From assembly GCA_002388005.1 (NCBI GenBank), contig DGLO01000036.1:1-7263 (forward strand): a stretch of 7,263 bases of DNA, read 5' to 3'. Under the pieces are notes generated by a model that was not told where the DNA came from, made no database searches, and worked only from the letters and a program-made list of their open reading frames with translations. Shown piece after piece: positions 1-5,179 of this stretch; within the stretch, counting starts at the first letter, position 1; the number at the start of each line of letters is the position of its first letter. The position numbers were made by a program, and so were the translations under genes. This DNA comes from Candidatus Neomicrothrix sp. UBA4542 (GTDB taxonomy: Bacteria; Actinomycetota; Acidimicrobiia; Acidimicrobiales; Poriferisodalaceae).

Positions 1-236
1 TCAAGAGCGACGTCGAAAAGACTCTCAGTGACTTGGTCAACGGCAAAGTCCGAATTGAGTTCTTGGTTTCATCCGGCGACTCGGCCAATAACACAGAAAA
101 GCTGGCGGAACAGCCTGAGGAAGTAGTTGATCCCGCTGACTTCAGCACAAGTAACGAAAGTGGGCCATCAAACGTTGACAGGGTGCTCGAAGCTTTCCCC
201 GGCGCGGTTGCGTCCGATGATGATGGCACCATGTGA
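1..236 (+). CDS. dnaX: DNA polymerase III subunit gamma/tau, C-terminal fragment
   Basis: Only the last 77 codons are present (first whole codon at 3, TGA at 234-236), so this is the tail of a gene that begins outside the window. The visible part reads as a short alpha/beta stretch (VEKTLSDLVNGKVRIEFLV) followed by a low-complexity, acidic, Asn/Ser/Pro-rich tail and a final segment containing VDRVLEAFPGA. A poorly conserved acidic tail after a small C-terminal domain is usual for actinobacterial DnaX, the clamp-loader subunit of DNA polymerase III. The fragment alone would not identify the gene; the call rests mainly on synteny, because dnaX-ybaB-recR is one of the most widespread bacterial gene orders and ybaB starts 13 bp after this stop. 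No catalytic motif is visible because the AAA+ part lies upstream of the window. Confidence 0.72.
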   Translation, partial: KSDVEKTLSDLVNGKVRIEFLVSSGDSANNTEKLAEQPEEVVDPADFSTSNESGPSNVDRVLEAFPGAVASDDDGTM

Positions 237-249
237 GAGTGAGTGCCCG

Positions 250-570
250 ATGAGTGAGAACTTGGCCAACGAACAACGGCTCTTACAGATGCAAGATCTA
301 CAAGACCGACTCATAGAACAACGACAAGAAATTTCTGCGACGCCAGCTGAAGGATCGGCGGGAGGTGGGGCGATCAAAGTCTCCATGCAGGCCGACGGGA
401 CGGTGCTCGGGGTGGCTATCAACGCCGATGTGGTCAACAGCGGTGACGTTGGTCTGCTCGAAGAGCTAGTTACCGTCGCGTTTCGTGATGTGCTGAAAGA
501 ATGCGGCAACACTCAAGCTGTAGCAATTGCTCGGCTCAACCCACTGACGTTGCCAGGCCAGGGAGGCTAG
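250..570 (+). CDS. ybaB: YbaB/EbfC family nucleoid-associated protein
   Basis: This 106-residue protein has the size and layout of YbaB/EbfC, a small homodimeric DNA-binding protein that acts at the nucleoid and is linked to recombinational repair through RecR. The N-terminal third (about residues 6-30) is a charged, Gln-rich helix, LLQMQDLQDRLIEQRQEI, as in the coiled helix of the family. A Gly-rich turn (GSAGGGAIKVSMQADGTV, 36-52) leads into the short beta sheet, and a helix (69-85) follows. The family motif usually written G-G-G-x-V-x-V is present as GGGAIKVSM. The ATG at 250 is preferred over the upstream in-frame start at 127, because the extra residues lie over dnaX in another frame and do not resemble the family; a weak GTGAG at 239-243 precedes it. 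It sits 13 bp after dnaX and 6 bp before recR, so the three are very likely co-transcribed. Confidence 0.9.
   Translation: MSENLANEQRLLQMQDLQDRLIEQRQEISATPAEGSAGGGAIKVSMQADGTVLGVAINADVVNSGDVGLLEELVTVAFRDVLKECGNTQAVAIARLNPLTLPGQGG
561..566 (+). promoter_or_regulatory. Ribosome binding site of recR, inside the end of ybaB
   Basis: GGGAGG lies 10 bases before the GTG at 577 and overlaps the last codons of ybaB. It supports the GTG as the recR start and suggests translational coupling. Confidence 0.65.
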
Positions 571-576
571 AAACCG

Positions 577-1173
577 GTGTACGACGGCCCAGTTCAAGAT
601 CTCATTGACGAACTTGGCAGGTTGCCTGGCATCGGCCCAAAGTCCGCACAGCGCATAGCGTTCTATCTTTTAAAGTTGCCTAAAACAGAGGCCCAGGAAT
701 TGGCGACGGCAATCGTCGAAGTCAAGGAACGGATCGGATTTTGCGAACGATGTTGGAACATCTCCGAAAATCAACTGTGTATTACGTGTGGCGATCCAGA
801 GAGACAAACCGGAACGCTGTGCGTTGTGGAGGAACCTAAAGACGTTGTCGCTCTTGAGAGAGCAGGGTTTCGGGGCCGCTATCACGTTCTACAAGGCGCG
901 TTGAACCCGATGGAAGGCATCGGACCTGAACAGCTTCGGATACGTGAGTTGGTGGCTCGTATCGCCGATGAAGATGTTGATGAGTTGATTCTGTGCACCA
1001 ACCCAAATATTGAAGGTGAAGCAACAGCGATGTACTTGGCACGACAATTACAGCCACTCGGCCTCAAAGTCACCCGCATCGCTAGCGGATTACCGGTAGG
1101 CGGGGATCTCGAATACGCCGATGAACTGACCTTGGGTCGAGCCTTGGAGGGCCGGCGCGAGCTTCAGGCTTGA
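577..1173 (+). CDS. recR: Recombination mediator protein RecR
   Basis: RecR works with RecF/RecO to load RecA on gapped DNA in the cytoplasm. The 198-residue length is typical of the family, and all domains are visible in order. A helix-hairpin-helix (residues 9-32, including LPGIGPKSAQRIAFYLL) is followed by a four-cysteine zinc site (C56, C59, C68, C71, in FCERC and CITC). The Toprim domain (about 80-172) starts at LCVVEEPKD and contains a Gly-rich LNPMEGIGPEQL loop. The C-terminal segment, GLPVGGDLEYADELTLGRAL, is the conserved RecR ending with the Walker-B-like region. The start is GTG at 577, set by a GGGAGG site 10 bases upstream and by the family N-terminus (family members begin a few residues before the hairpin-helix). 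It is the last gene of the dnaX-ybaB-recR unit; the next gene points the other way. Nothing looks broken. Confidence 0.97.
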   Translation: MYDGPVQDLIDELGRLPGIGPKSAQRIAFYLLKLPKTEAQELATAIVEVKERIGFCERCWNISENQLCITCGDPERQTGTLCVVEEPKDVVALERAGFRGRYHVLQGALNPMEGIGPEQLRIRELVARIADEDVDELILCTNPNIEGEATAMYLARQLQPLGLKVTRIASGLPVGGDLEYADELTLGRALEGRRELQA

Positions 1174-1195
1174 TCCCCAATTTCGATGGGAGGGT

Positions 1196-1278
1196 GGATG
1201 TCGGAATTGGCAGCTACTCGGCGCGGTGTGTCGCGGGCACAACCTAGACGAGCCCATTAGCTGCCAATTCCGACATCC
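1196..1278. repeat. 21-bp perfect inverted repeat with nested stem in the recR/thiolase convergent gap
   Basis: The 21 bases at 1196-1216 are exactly reverse-complementary to 1258-1278, with 41 bases between them. The intervening stretch can pair further: CTCG (1217-1220) with CGAG (1249-1252), and GGTGTG (1225-1230) with CACAACC (1238-1244, one A bulged). The result is an 83-base structure with a long outer stem and two inner stems, and it can form on either strand. It lies 22 bp after the recR stop and 74 bp after the thiolase stop. Neither arm is followed by a T tract, so it is not a standard intrinsic terminator. It could be a bidirectional transcript-end structure, a cruciform or protein-binding site, a miniature element, or a small structured RNA. 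The pairing is seen directly; the role is unknown. Confidence 0.85.
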
Positions 1279-1279
1279 G

Positions 1280-1297
1280 GAAGAGTTGGGACTCTTT
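1280..1297. terminator. Small hairpin, possible weak terminator between convergent genes
   Basis: AAGAGT (1281-1286), loop TGGG, ACTCTT (1291-1296) forms a perfect 6-bp stem with one extra G-T pair, directly after the large inverted repeat. The downstream side on the + strand has only a short T run (1294-1297), and the stem is A/T-rich at its ends, so termination would be weak. It could act with the preceding structure to end recR transcription, or in the other direction for the thiolase. Confidence 0.3.
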
Positions 1298-1305
1298 GCA
1301 ATTAT

Positions 1306-1333
1306 GTTACAAACATTTCGAGTTGGTTACAAA
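1306..1333. repeat. Pair of GTTACAAA direct repeats 20 bp apart
   Basis: GTTACAAA occurs at 1306-1313 and again at 1326-1333. The 20-bp spacing is close to two turns of the helix, as expected for a dimeric DNA-binding protein. The copies sit in the A/T-rich part of the convergent gap, just past the thiolase stop, where a promoter operator is not expected. The match is short and may be chance. Confidence 0.35.
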
Positions 1334-1352
1334 TCACTTGTGGGAACGGTGA

Positions 1353-2534
1353 CTAAGCAACCTCAATCAACAAAGCGTCTCCTTGGCCTCCACCCCCGCA
1401 CAGAGCAGCAGCACCCAACCCTCCTCCTCGCCTGCGGAGCTCATTTAGCAAGGTGAGAGCCAACCGGCTTCCCGACATGCCAATGGGGTGACCAAGAGCA
1501 ATGGCACCACCGTTCACGTTCACGACCTCGTCGCTTACCCCAAGATCTTCGGTGGCTGCCAACCCCACTGCTGCGAATGCCTCGTTCAGCTCGAAGAGAG
1601 ACAAATCGCCGACCTCGAACTCTGTTTTGGAAAGCGCCTGACGGATAGCCCTAGATGGCTGTGTTAACAACGAGGTACCCGGTCCCGACACCATGCCGTA
1701 ACTCACCACCCGAGCCAATACCTCGAGTTCGAGTTCTTCAGCTTTCGTCGCGGACACCATTACCAACGCACAGCCGCCGTCCGAAATTTGGGAAGCGTTG
1801 CCCGCGGTCACAGCGCCCTCGGTTGCGAACGCGGGGCGAAGGTTTGCCAAGTTCGACACAGAGGTTCCAGGACGTATTCCCTCGTCAAGATCAACTAGGA
1901 GCGGCTCTTGGCCTCTTTGGGGCACCGAGACAGGCGATATCTCGACCTCCAGACGGCCCTCTTTTTGAGCCGTCGCCGCCCGCTCATGTGATCGAGCTGA
2001 AAACTCATCCATGGCCGAACGCATGATTGAAGCCGTCGCAGCGTCTCTTTCGGTGCCATCACCCATGTGGCCGTCATCAAAAGCGCACCACAACCCGTCG
2101 TGAATCATTGCATCACGGACTTCTCCATGGCCCATTCTGAATCCACCGCGCCCTTCGGCGAGTAGATACGGGGCGTTGGTCATTGACTCCATCCCCCCAG
2201 CGACGACCACGTCGGCATCTCCGGCAGCGATCATTTGATCGGCCAGGTACACAGCGTTTAGTCCAGACAAACAAACTTTGTTGATCGTCAGAGCGGGAAC
2301 ATCCATAGGTATCCCAGCCCCTACGGCCGCTTGCCTAGCCGTGATTTGACCTTGACCGGCTTGAAGCACCTGCCCCATGACCACGTGATCGACGTGTTCT
2401 CCCACCAACCCAGCTCGATCCAACGCCGCTGAGATGGCGTGACTCCCCAATTGGACGCCGGTCAAACTTGCTAGGCCCCCGTTGAAGCGACCGATGGGTG
2501 TGCGTGCTCCGGCAACAATTACTGAGCCTGGCAT
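1353..2534 (-). CDS. Acetyl-CoA C-acetyltransferase (thiolase family)
   Basis: Thiolases join two acetyl-CoA into acetoacetyl-CoA or split 3-ketoacyl-CoA. The 393-residue length is that of the biosynthetic tetrameric class. The nucleophile is C88 in NKVCLSGL, followed by the family segment VVVAGGMESMTNAPYLL (109-125). HMG at 156-158 matches the pantetheine-side loop. NEAFA lies at 317-321, the catalytic His is H349 in GGAIALGHPIG, and the second Cys is C379 in CGGGGQG. All expected catalytic residues are present. The ATG start is supported by AAGGGAG just upstream and by the family N-terminus, VIVAGARTPIGRF. It is transcribed away from ccr across a shared 97-bp region, which suggests that it supplies acetoacetyl-CoA to that pathway. 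Family membership is firm; substrate chain length (acetoacetyl-CoA against longer ketoacyl-CoA in beta-oxidation) cannot be decided from sequence alone. Confidence 0.93.
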   Translation of the reverse strand: MPGSVIVAGARTPIGRFNGGLASLTGVQLGSHAISAALDRAGLVGEHVDHVVMGQVLQAGQGQITARQAAVGAGIPMDVPALTINKVCLSGLNAVYLADQMIAAGDADVVVAGGMESMTNAPYLLAEGRGGFRMGHGEVRDAMIHDGLWCAFDDGHMGDGTERDAATASIMRSAMDEFSARSHERAATAQKEGRLEVEISPVSVPQRGQEPLLVDLDEGIRPGTSVSNLANLRPAFATEGAVTAGNASQISDGGCALVMVSATKAEELELEVLARVVSYGMVSGPGTSLLTQPSRAIRQALSKTEFEVGDLSLFELNEAFAAVGLAATEDLGVSDEVVNVNGGAIALGHPIGMSGSRLALTLLNELRRRGGGLGAAALCGGGGQGDALLIEVA

Positions 2535-2631
2535 GATCTCCCTTTTCGTCAGTGCTTTCGACTTCTAATCCCGTGAGTGTAGATTTCGTGGCCTGTCAGT
2601 GCTTGGCTGAATCAACCAACCCTCGCGCTAA
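2535..2631. promoter_or_regulatory. Divergent control region for thiolase and ccr with a 10-bp direct repeat
   Basis: This 97-bp gap must hold the promoters of both divergent genes. GTCAGTGCTT occurs twice in the same orientation, at 2548-2557 and 2595-2604, 47 bp apart. The first copy lies just upstream of the thiolase start and its ribosome binding site, the second about 28 bp before the GTG of ccr. An exact 10-bp repeat in a gap this short is unlikely by chance (below about 1 in 100 on simple base-composition grounds). It may be an operator that co-regulates both genes. I could not place convincing -35/-10 boxes. The repeat is seen; its role is inferred. Confidence 0.5.
2538..2544 (-). promoter_or_regulatory. 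Ribosome binding site of the thiolase gene
   Basis: On the minus strand AAGGGAG stands three bases before the ATG at 2534-2532. The spacing is short but the match is strong, and no competing in-frame start lies nearby. Confidence 0.6.
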
Positions 2632-4035
2632 GTGACCAACCCTTCATTACCGGAAAGTAACTTGTCGTCCATGCAGCACATACTTGAGGCCATACAAGCC
2701 GAAGCATCCAGCGACGAGATCGCCGCACTCGAAATCCCAGAGAGCTACAGAGCTGCGTTCGTGAGACGCGATGAACAAGAAATGTTTGAAGGCCGCGAAT
2801 CCACCGAAAAAGATCCGCGCGAATCAATACATATCGGTGAGGTACCTACCCCCGAACTGGCACCTGACGAGGTGTATCTCGCAGTCATGGCCAGCTCAAT
2901 CAATTTCAACACAGTATGGACTTCGATCTTTGAGCCCCTCCCCACATTCGGGTTCTTAGATCGCCTCGGCCGTGAAAGCAGTTGGGGAGCACGTCACGCA
3001 CTCGACCATCACGTCATAGGTTCAGATGCCTCCGGCGTGGTTCTGAAAGCTGGGTCCGCTGTGCGCAACTGGAAGCCAGGCGACCGGGTCGCTGTCCACT
3101 GCAACTACGTCGACGACCAAGACCCGGCTGCCCATGAAGACTCAATGCTGGCTTCAAACCAGCGAATCTGGGGCTTTGAGAGCAACTTTGGAGGCCTCGC
3201 CGACCTCTCAATCGTGAAAGCAAATCAGTTAATGCCCAAACCGGATCATCTGACATGGGAAGAATCAGCTGTCAATGCTCTTTGTGCGTCAACCTCTTAC
3301 CGGATGCTCGTCGGCGACAACGCCGCCAGAATGAAACAAGGCGACAACGTCCTGGTTTGGGGGGCGTCAGGTGGGCTTGGCGGTTACGCATGCCAACTCG
3401 TCCTGAACGGTGGCGGCACACCGGTGGGCATTGTGAGTTCGTCAGACAAGGTGGATCTGCTACACCAACTCGGGGTGGAACACGTGATCGACCGTCGCGA
3501 AGAACGGTATGAATTCTGGGCGGACGAACACACCCAAGATGAACGAGAGTGGCGACGTTTAGGCAAGCAGGTACGCAACTTCATTGGAGACGACCCAGAC
3601 ATCGTGTTCGAACACCCCGGTCGTTCGACAATGGGTGCCTCCGTCTTCATTACAAAAAGAGGCGGCAAGATCGTCACCTGCGCGGCAACCACGGGGTACA
3701 TGATCGAATACGACAATCGCCATCTGTGGATGCGTCTCAAGCAAATCGTTTCAAGTCACTTCGCCAACTACGCCGAGGCATGGCAAATGAACCAACTCAT
3801 TAGTAAGGGACGAATTCAACCGATCCTCTCTAAGACTTTTGACCTAGCCGGTACGGGTGAAGCCGCGTTTCAGGTGCACCACAACCAGCATGAGGGCAAG
3901 CTAGGAGTGCTATGTCTGGCTCCAGAATCTGGCCTTGGAATAACCAACCCCGAAAAGCGCGAAGCTATTGGTGAGAGCAAAATCACGCTGTTCCAACGCC
4001 ACGCCGCATCACTTGAGAACACACCCGGGGGCTGA
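2632..4035 (+). CDS. ccr: Crotonyl-CoA carboxylase/reductase
   Basis: Ccr reduces crotonyl-CoA with NADPH and adds CO2, giving (2S)-ethylmalonyl-CoA, the key step of the ethylmalonyl-CoA pathway. It is a zinc-independent member of the medium-chain dehydrogenase/reductase superfamily. Visible in order are an N-terminal segment with DPRESIHIGEVPTPEL (61-76), the block NFNTVWTSIFEP (91-102), GFESNFGGLAD (181-191), the nucleotide fold WGASGGLGGYA (243-253), DDPDIVFEHPGR (320-331) and SSHFANY (374-380). The CO2-pocket residues known from the Kitasatospora enzyme (Asn, Phe, Glu, His) correspond to N93, F182, E183 and H376, so carboxylation rather than plain reduction is expected. The GTG at 2632 gives 467 residues but has no ribosome binding site. 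An in-frame ATG at 2671 (454 residues) begins MQHILEAIQ, close to the start of characterised enzymes, and may be the true start. The epimerase gene follows after 2 bp. Confidence 0.95.
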   Translation: MTNPSLPESNLSSMQHILEAIQAEASSDEIAALEIPESYRAAFVRRDEQEMFEGRESTEKDPRESIHIGEVPTPELAPDEVYLAVMASSINFNTVWTSIFEPLPTFGFLDRLGRESSWGARHALDHHVIGSDASGVVLKAGSAVRNWKPGDRVAVHCNYVDDQDPAAHEDSMLASNQRIWGFESNFGGLADLSIVKANQLMPKPDHLTWEESAVNALCASTSYRMLVGDNAARMKQGDNVLVWGASGGLGGYACQLVLNGGGTPVGIVSSSDKVDLLHQLGVEHVIDRREERYEFWADEHTQDEREWRRLGKQVRNFIGDDPDIVFEHPGRSTMGASVFITKRGGKIVTCAATTGYMIEYDNRHLWMRLKQIVSSHFANYAEAWQMNQLISKGRIQPILSKTFDLAGTGEAAFQVHHNQHEGKLGVLCLAPESGLGITNPEKREAIGESKITLFQRHAASLENTPGG

Positions 4036-4037
4036 CC

Positions 4038-4439
4038 ATGATCCTTACCGAGATCGATCACGTTGCAATTGCCGTCCACGATCTCGAAGCTGCCATCGCA
4101 TATTACGAACAAGCTTTCGGTGCACAAGTACATCACCGTGAAACTGTCGATAGTGACGGTGTAGAAGAGGCTTTACTAAAAGTCGCCGACAGCTATATCC
4201 AACTCACGGCTGCCACCCGTCCCGATTCACCCATCGCAAAACACCTCGAAAAAAGAGGCGAAGGACTTCACCACATTGGATACCGAGTAGACGACTGCCA
4301 AGCTGCAATGGACGCAATGATTGCCGCGGGAGCGAGACCCATAGATCAAGCCCCACGCCCAGGATCGCGAGGCACAACCGTCGCCTTCATCCATCCCAAA
4401 GGCAGCTTTGGCACCTTGATCGAACTGGTTGAGGAATAG
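4038..4439 (+). CDS. mce: Methylmalonyl-CoA (ethylmalonyl-CoA) epimerase
   Basis: This 133-residue VOC/glyoxalase-fold protein interconverts the 2R and 2S forms of methylmalonyl-CoA, and in ethylmalonyl-CoA pathway organisms also of ethylmalonyl-CoA. The two beta-alpha-beta-beta-beta modules run from about 3-58 and 75-131. Metal ligands align with the Propionibacterium enzyme as H8 (DHVAIAV), Q55 (YIQL), a His of GLHHIGYRVDD (78 or 79) and E129 (TLIELVE). The catalytic Glu position is E44 in VEEALL, and the HPKGSFGTLIEL ending is typical. It starts with ATG 2 bp after the ccr stop, with GGGGG at 4027-4031 as a possible ribosome site, so it is translationally coupled to ccr. That linkage argues that its main job is to epimerise the Ccr product, (2S)-ethylmalonyl-CoA, with methylmalonyl-CoA as a second substrate. 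No mutase gene is visible here. Confidence 0.93.
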   Translation: MILTEIDHVAIAVHDLEAAIAYYEQAFGAQVHHRETVDSDGVEEALLKVADSYIQLTAATRPDSPIAKHLEKRGEGLHHIGYRVDDCQAAMDAMIAAGARPIDQAPRPGSRGTTVAFIHPKGSFGTLIELVEE

Positions 4440-4458
4440 AACCTACGGACTGAATGAA

Positions 4459-5073
4459 ATGGCCGATCACCTCGACCACGAAATCGGAGTCGGCCCACAC
4501 CCTCTTCCATGGCCCGAAGGTAACCACTATGACCCCGAACTCTTACGTGACGGCGATCGGCGCAACGTTTTGGACACATACCGGTATTGGCATCGTGAAG
4601 CTATCGTCGCCGATCTTGATTCAAGACGGCACCCGTTTCACGTGGCTATTGAGAACTGGCAACACGACCTCAACATTGGAACCGTCGTCCGCAACGCGAA
4701 CGCTTTCTTGGCTTCGGCCGTTCACATCGTTGGTCAGCGCAAGTGGAATCGCCGCGGAGCGATGGTCACCGACCGCTACCAACACCTTGAGCACCACCAA
4801 ACGGTGGAAGACTTCGTCGCATCGATGCGCGAGCGAGAGATCGCGGTCGTAGGCGTCGACAATCTCCCCGGGGCACAACCGATCGAAACCACCGCCCTCC
4901 CGCGAAAATGCGTATTGGTGTTCGGCCAAGAGGGGCCTGGGCTTTCCCCTGAAGTACGCGAAACCGCTGAACTGGTGCTCTCCATCACCCAATTCGGCTC
5001 TACCCGATCAATTAACGCAGGAGTTGCCTCGGGAATAGCGATGCATTCCTGGATCCGCCAACACGCGATCTGA
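4459..5073 (+). CDS. TrmH/SpoU family (SPOUT) RNA methyltransferase
   Basis: This 204-residue protein is a S-adenosylmethionine-dependent RNA 2'-O-methyltransferase of the knotted SPOUT fold. All three SpoU motifs are present. Motif 1 is NIGTVVRNANAF (72-83, with N72 and the catalytic-type R78), motif 2 is LVFGQEGPGLSPEV (153-166), and motif 3 is STRSINAGVASGIAM (181-195), which forms the cofactor knot. The first 65 residues, rich in His, Trp and Asp (YRYWHREAIVADLDSRRHPF), are an N-terminal extension like that of actinobacterial TrmH-family proteins; there is no L30e-type substrate domain as in RlmB. The RNA target cannot be told from sequence. The ATG at 4459 was chosen because a TTG at 4429 would overlap the epimerase end and adds no recognisable residues; the ribosome site is weak. 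It follows the epimerase by 19 bp, probably as a passenger in the same transcript. Confidence 0.9.
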   Translation: MADHLDHEIGVGPHPLPWPEGNHYDPELLRDGDRRNVLDTYRYWHREAIVADLDSRRHPFHVAIENWQHDLNIGTVVRNANAFLASAVHIVGQRKWNRRGAMVTDRYQHLEHHQTVEDFVASMREREIAVVGVDNLPGAQPIETTALPRKCVLVFGQEGPGLSPEVRETAELVLSITQFGSTRSINAGVASGIAMHSWIRQHAI

Positions 5074-5179
5074 TCACGAAACTTCACATTGGTCCTCAGA
5101 AGGCCCCCGAACGCAACTAGGGTCAGGGACGGTAATTGTCTCGGGATGGGACGATGCCTTAAGAACTAAGGATGTGAAT
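5074..5179 (+). promoter_or_regulatory. Intergenic region expected to hold the BMP lipoprotein promoter
   Basis: A 106-bp gap separates the methyltransferase stop from the lipoprotein start. It is the first sizeable gap on this strand after ccr, and the downstream gene has a different function, so a separate promoter is likely. I found no convincing -35/-10 pair at normal spacing and no terminator hairpin for the upstream genes. Confidence 0.35.
5168..5172 (+). promoter_or_regulatory. Ribosome binding site that sets the BMP lipoprotein start
   Basis: AAGGA lies 7 bases before the ATG at 5180 but only 1 base before the in-frame GTG at 5174. The spacing favours the ATG as the start. Confidence 0.6.

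Noticed and set aside
127..249. Longer form of YbaB starting at 127
   Set aside because: The added 41 residues overlap dnaX in a different frame and do not resemble the family N-terminus, which begins at the ATG at 250.
1196..1278. Large inverted repeat as a standard intrinsic terminator or as transposon ends
   Set aside because: No T tract follows either arm, the 41-base interior is too short to hold a transposase, and no clear flanking target duplication is seen. Kept only as an unexplained structured repeat.
1226..1456. Plus-strand 76-codon reading frame across the convergent gap
   Set aside because: It begins inside the inverted-repeat loop, overlaps the 3' end of the thiolase on the other strand, and its composition resembles no protein family I know.
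1655..2026. Plus-strand frame of 123 codons inside the thiolase gene
   Set aside because: It is antisense to a well-conserved thiolase with all catalytic motifs; it is Pro/Arg-rich as expected of a shadow frame.
2632..4439. Polyketide biosynthesis cluster supplying ethylmalonyl-CoA extender units
   Set aside because: No ketosynthase, acyltransferase, carrier protein or pathway regulator is visible in the window; the flanking genes are housekeeping.
4454..4852. 132-codon frame overlapping the RNA methyltransferase in another frame
   Set aside because: The overlapping frame carries all three SpoU motifs; this one is Thr/Ser-rich with no recognisable motif.
5174..5176. GTG as start of the BMP lipoprotein
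   Set aside because: Only one base separates it from the AAGGA site; the ATG at 5180 has normal spacing.
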